Source: Onchocerca volvulus
Lineage: Eukaryota > Nematoda > Chromadorea > Rhabditida > Onchocercidae
Assembly (NCBI GenBank): GCA_000499405.2
Contig: HG738138.1
Span: 23,961,097-24,025,096 of the forward strand
Length of the DNA: 64,000 bases
Direction of reading: 5' to 3'
Shown piece after piece: positions 60,141 to 64,000 of the stretch. A program made the position numbers and the translations under genes. The notes under the pieces were generated by a model. That model worked only from the letters and a program-made list of their open reading frames with translations. It was not told the origin of the DNA and ran no database searches. Each line of letters opens with the position of its first letter. The first letter of the stretch is position 1.

Positions 60141-63100
60141 CTATCGAAATGAAGCTCTGCACAAGGGACAGGTTGACTGATTACTCGAATCGAACCATTT
60201 GTACTAGAATAATAGATTGAAACCAAACTTAAAACGTGTCATAAATTAGTTATCATGAATGAAAAACATGAGTTTTCCATGAATTTCATTAGAAAATCAT
60301 GTTTTGGAGATATAGTACAATGCAGTATTTGAAATCAAATTAGAGGGCAATTCTGAATTAAATACTTTTTGAAGTTTTTCAAAACTGTTACTCCGTAACA
60401 GTTTAATTTATAATGCCATTGCCGTAATATCTATTAGATTTGTTTTATCTTTTAATTTAATAGTCTGAGCGAGAATAAGCATTCGGATCATTACCATATT
60501 CAAATCATTATTTGCTTATGACACATAATTGTTGGCAATTTCAACACTTTCATTTAGTTTTAATATAGTTATGATTATGTCATAAAGAATGATTCTTCAT
60601 AAATTCACAACGTTTTTATCATACTACTCCTTTTCAAAATATTAGAAGATGAAAAATAGACTTGAGGAACTTACAAGGCAATCAGAATGGAATCGTTTTT
60701 TACATTGCTTGCATCGTACTCGTGGTAATTGATAGGTTCTTGAATGAACGGTCATCATGCAAATAGTACAGTCTTCTGCACCTTCCATATGTCTTTCGAT
60801 GTTTCCGGCCCACATTAATACTGCATCCATAATGGAACCATTCTGCAATAATAACAGCTCATAACACAGAATGAATGAATCACTACAACATGAAAATCAA
60901 GGTAATTTTGTATAACATTTTTTCGATTTTCTCTGATCTCTAGCAGACACAGTGTCTTCAAAATAAATAAGTAAATTAATCAAAACATTTAGAAGACTCT
61001 AACAATATACTCTGTGATGAATGAGAACTATTACCGTCTAATTGTTTTAAAGCCATATATAAAATTCTAAAGATGAAACAATCTATTTTTTGAATGAATA
61101 ATAGCGCAATATAAATTAATAATGACAATAACTCATACAATTATAATTATAGTACCTGATGAGTAAGAAACATCGTAAGCTGTAAAAGCCATTTCCTTCT
61201 TGTTTCCCGACTCACGATGGTTTTTTCATCCTCGATTAGGGTAACGCTCAGCAGATAATCTGCGGGATATTCTATCGTGAGGGTCATGACCGAATCTTCC
61301 AAATCGTATTCCGCTACAATTTGTCGAGCTGCCCGCAACAGTCGGATCTATAAAGACTAGAATTTCGTGAATCCTCTCAACATTGTCACTATAATAATAA
61401 TTGCTAAAGAATGAGAAGCAGGAAATCGCAACATCAAGTTACATTTCAACAGCCATGGTCTGTGTCCCATAGCATCATTTAATTCTTCAACTCACAACGA
61501 TGAGTTTTCATTAAAAAATGCATGATAGAAAAATGGGATTTTCACACGTCCAACAGTACACAAAAATTATTATGAGATTTTCAAAATTTCAAATCTCGAA
61601 ATTCCATTATCTATAAAATTATAGAAGAGAAGTAGAACTGGATATAAAGAAAATCAAGAAAAAAAAGGTTACTAAAACGGAGAAGTTTTGCGATAAAAAA
61701 GAGCATTATTATTACCTTCAATTTATTCGGCATTTTACGAGATACAATTTGGTCACATTCTACTTTCCAGATCAGTGGACTGATTGATTTGGTCACAAAT
61801 CTGGAAAAATGCATTTAATTCACATTTTTCGAAGAATCCAACAAATAATCAATATGCAAGAAAAGAAAATAAAAATGAAATAAATAAAGAAAAAACAAAC
61901 GATTTGAAAATAGTAGCAGCTGCACGAGGTAGCTTTATATACCACTGACGTACTAATGCCGGTAGTATCTCACAAGTACTATAAAATAATCGAAAAGCAT
62001 ATCGCGGCAGTAATGATTTCATTTTTTTCCAGTAATCTAAAATAAATTTACATATTCCATTTCTCTATGTGAGTTCGTTTTTTGAGGGGTAACAAAGAAT
62101 CCAATAAAAATTATTTGTTGCTTAGAATTAATGACGAATGTATTTTGCCGAATGACTTTGCAAACTTCACATTCCGTTACCACGACATTAGCACTCGAAG
62201 GATTTTGTTCAGAAGTAGATATAAGCTGAATCAATTCAACTTAATTATTAATGATACGGTTGGCAAAATTAGCAGCCATTTCAAAACTAAAATCTTAATA
62301 AATTGTGAAATTGCAAGCTAAATTTTACTAAATTAAATTGCTATATTCGCCCTTCTAAACAAAAAATTGCAAGAAAGGTTCTGAAGCGTTTTCTCAAGGA
62401 AAATAATGAACATTATATGTAAAATTGGCATACCTTGTTTAGAAATATCCATAACTCCTACGGAGGAAACACTAACACCTAAAAAAAAAAAAAAAAATAC
62501 ATAATACTGTCTTTTCAAATCATCATAATAAATGTGCATTCATTTAATTAATCCGTTATGTATTGGTTTCGAACAAAACAATAATATATTTTTCAAATCA
62601 GCGATAATCAAGTGAAAAGAAAAACTTAAATTTATCAGAATCCGGAAGAAGGCCAAACAAATGAGGCATGATTTGATCCATATATGGACTCATCGCACTA
62701 CAATAAGCCACCCTTTCGAGTAACTCAAACTGATTCAACGAATTGATAAAGGCATCCCAAATAAGCAACTTCGGTGATAAAATGCAACTGCTTATCATAG
62801 TATCATCCAAAATTCTTATAAAAGGTACTGGCAAATGTTTTTGATGACTAGAAGAAAGTTTCTCATCTCCTATATCATCTTCTTCGTTGCGCTTATTCTG
62901 TGTCTTTAGCATGTCTCTCGTTATTCTGCAAAAAAAAAAAAAAAAAAATTTCTCCGATAAAAAATTTACTAATGGAATCAGCACTATCAAAGATGAAGGG
63001 TTTTTGGTAATATGTGGAGCATTTCTGACATTTTCATGAGATCATTATGCATTGTAGAAGACATAGAAGACGCAATTATCTTCTTTTTCCTTCTATGTTC

Positions 63101-64000
63101 CTTCTTTCAAGATGTTTAAAAAAAATGCTTTACAAATTATGCAAGAATTTTTAAATGCCTTTAAATACGATTAATAAAATACAAAAAAAAATTCATTAAT
63201 TCAAACGGAAATTCATAGCCTTATGCAACCAAAACATGAACTTACAACTTTAATATTCTCAGCGCAGCAATTTGGACATCTGCAAAAGGTGAGTTGATCA
63301 GAGCGTGTAAGGGTATCACAACTGACTGAAGATGCTCATCATAACTGGAAATGATGGTTCGACAATTTTATCGGCGGAAATTTTTAATTTTTGGGCAGTA
63401 ATTAATAATTTTTTGAAGTCAGTAATACCATGTTAATTAGATTATAGATAATGTCAAATAATAGCTCTAAAATTTATTTTCTGGCAGAGTATACAGCTTT
63501 TTCATCTATTTTTCTAATATTTTATTCATTTTTTCTAATATCTGTATTATGATATTTTGATGAATCACAGATTCATTTCTTAGTTCATTCTTTTAATAAT
63601 CTAGTTGGTAATGACGAGCAAAACGAATGTTATAGTAAGAATGACTTAAAGAACTACCTAATTTATGAACAAACTTAGATTAGAACCTCAATCACAGAAC
63701 TATCGCTAGATGTAACCATATTTAATAACAAATATATGTATTACTTGAGGAGATCTAATTCGACATCAAAAACAGGTTGTAATGACGCAGTTTGAATAAA
63801 TTCTTCGGTTATATAATTTATTGAGAGACAAAGAGTGTTTTGAAGCGCTATCGAATGAGAATTTTCTTGATACGAAGTCAATCCCAAAAACCATGTGAGC
63901 AATATATTTTGCGCAGCAGGACAAAAAAAATCCAACCAATCCTAAATTTAACATAACCTTAATTTTAGATAAGAATTCAACTGAAAATCAAATCCAATGA
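60141..64000 (-). CDS. LTN1: listerin E3 ubiquitin ligase, C-terminal part (gene continues beyond window)
   Basis: Minus-strand exons 63745-63941, 63246-63344, 62626-62925, 62434-62471, 61901-62036, 61716-61800, 61156-61347, 60675-60842 and 60141-60203 join in phase to 425 C-terminal residues; the N-terminus lies off the right edge. Listerin is the RING E3 of ribosome-associated quality control and ubiquitylates stalled nascent chains on 60S subunits. Visible are the helical region (MDQIMPHLFGLLP, ILPALVRQWY), the RWD-like domain (VMTLTIEYPADYLL, WLLQLTMFLTHQ), the NGSIMDAVLMW linker, and the RING with EDCTICMMTVH, RCKQCKKRFHSDCL and YKWFDSSNQSTCPLCRASFR. The RING is split by an intron after DCL. 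The short exon 62434-62471 is the least certain. The last intron contains the duplication break at about 60300. Confidence 0.92.

Noticed and set aside
60311..60400. Initial candidate for the LTN1 last exon (a minus-strand CPL-like stretch)
   Set aside because: It lacks the second RING cysteine and stops at once. A much better exon (YKWF..CPLCR and stop) was found at 60141-60203.
62037..62321. Possible extra LTN1 exon between 62037 and 62433
   Set aside because: A minus-strand frame exists, but phases already agree without it and no listerin-like residues were recognised.
1..64000. tRNA, rRNA, snRNA genes, CRISPR arrays or prokaryotic operons
   Set aside because: None was recognised by eye. 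This is intron-containing eukaryotic DNA, and a tRNAscan or Rfam search would be needed to exclude small RNA genes fully.

Overview
The window is strongly AT-rich eukaryotic nuclear DNA with short multi-exon genes, many homopolymer runs and introns of roughly 50 to 900 bp. It most likely comes from a nematode. Several coding starts (PICK1, POLE2, U1-C, both proteases, the CCCH gene, DYNC2LI1) lie only 0-20 nt downstream of a good intron-type AG acceptor with no obvious upstream exon, as expected where a spliced leader is added in trans. A FLYWCH protein, pepsin-like secreted proteases and a ciliary dynein-2 subunit also fit. A spirurid or filarial species is my guess from base composition and gene style. 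I cannot prove it from the sequence.

Left part (1-16 kb). A weak plus-strand candidate with dynein-light-chain-like exons lies at about 0.8-1.5 kb. A minus-strand FLYWCH zinc-finger gene follows (3.6-6.2 kb), then a repeat-rich gap (6.2-9.4 kb). A complete PICK1 (PDZ+BAR) gene lies at 9.45-13.6 kb on the minus strand. After it comes a 929-bp Helitron-like element at 14.57-15.49 kb.

Main structure. A block of minus-strand genes is present twice. The right copy (about 42.8-60.3 kb) holds intact POLE2, U1-C (SNRPC), an aspartic protease and 6-pyruvoyltetrahydropterin synthase (PTPS), and ends in the last intron of listerin (LTN1), which runs off the right edge. The left copy (about 15.85-28.64 kb) holds the same genes in the same order and orientation. 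There POLE2, U1-C, PTPS and the LTN1 last exon are all broken, and only the aspartic protease is still open through all eight exons. The net result is one functional set of housekeeping genes and two divergent secreted proteases. The dead POLE2 copy keeps a last exon that looks identical to the live one, which suggests local gene conversion.

Spacer between the copies (28.6-42.8 kb). This holds a Helitron graveyard: a decayed PIF1-type helicase on the minus strand, a 130-bp tandem array and scattered terminal and internal modules. It also holds a plus-strand proline-rich CCCH zinc-finger gene (35.5-37.7 kb) and a complete minus-strand DYNC2LI1 (dynein-2 light intermediate chain, 38.9-42.0 kb). 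One DYNC2LI1 intron carries a striking 55-bp-arm hairpin.

Exon models below were assembled by eye from reading frame, GT..AG sites, phase and remembered family features. For PICK1, POLE2, DYNC2LI1, U1-C, PTPS and both proteases the exons join in phase to a protein of the expected or near-expected size, which is good internal support.
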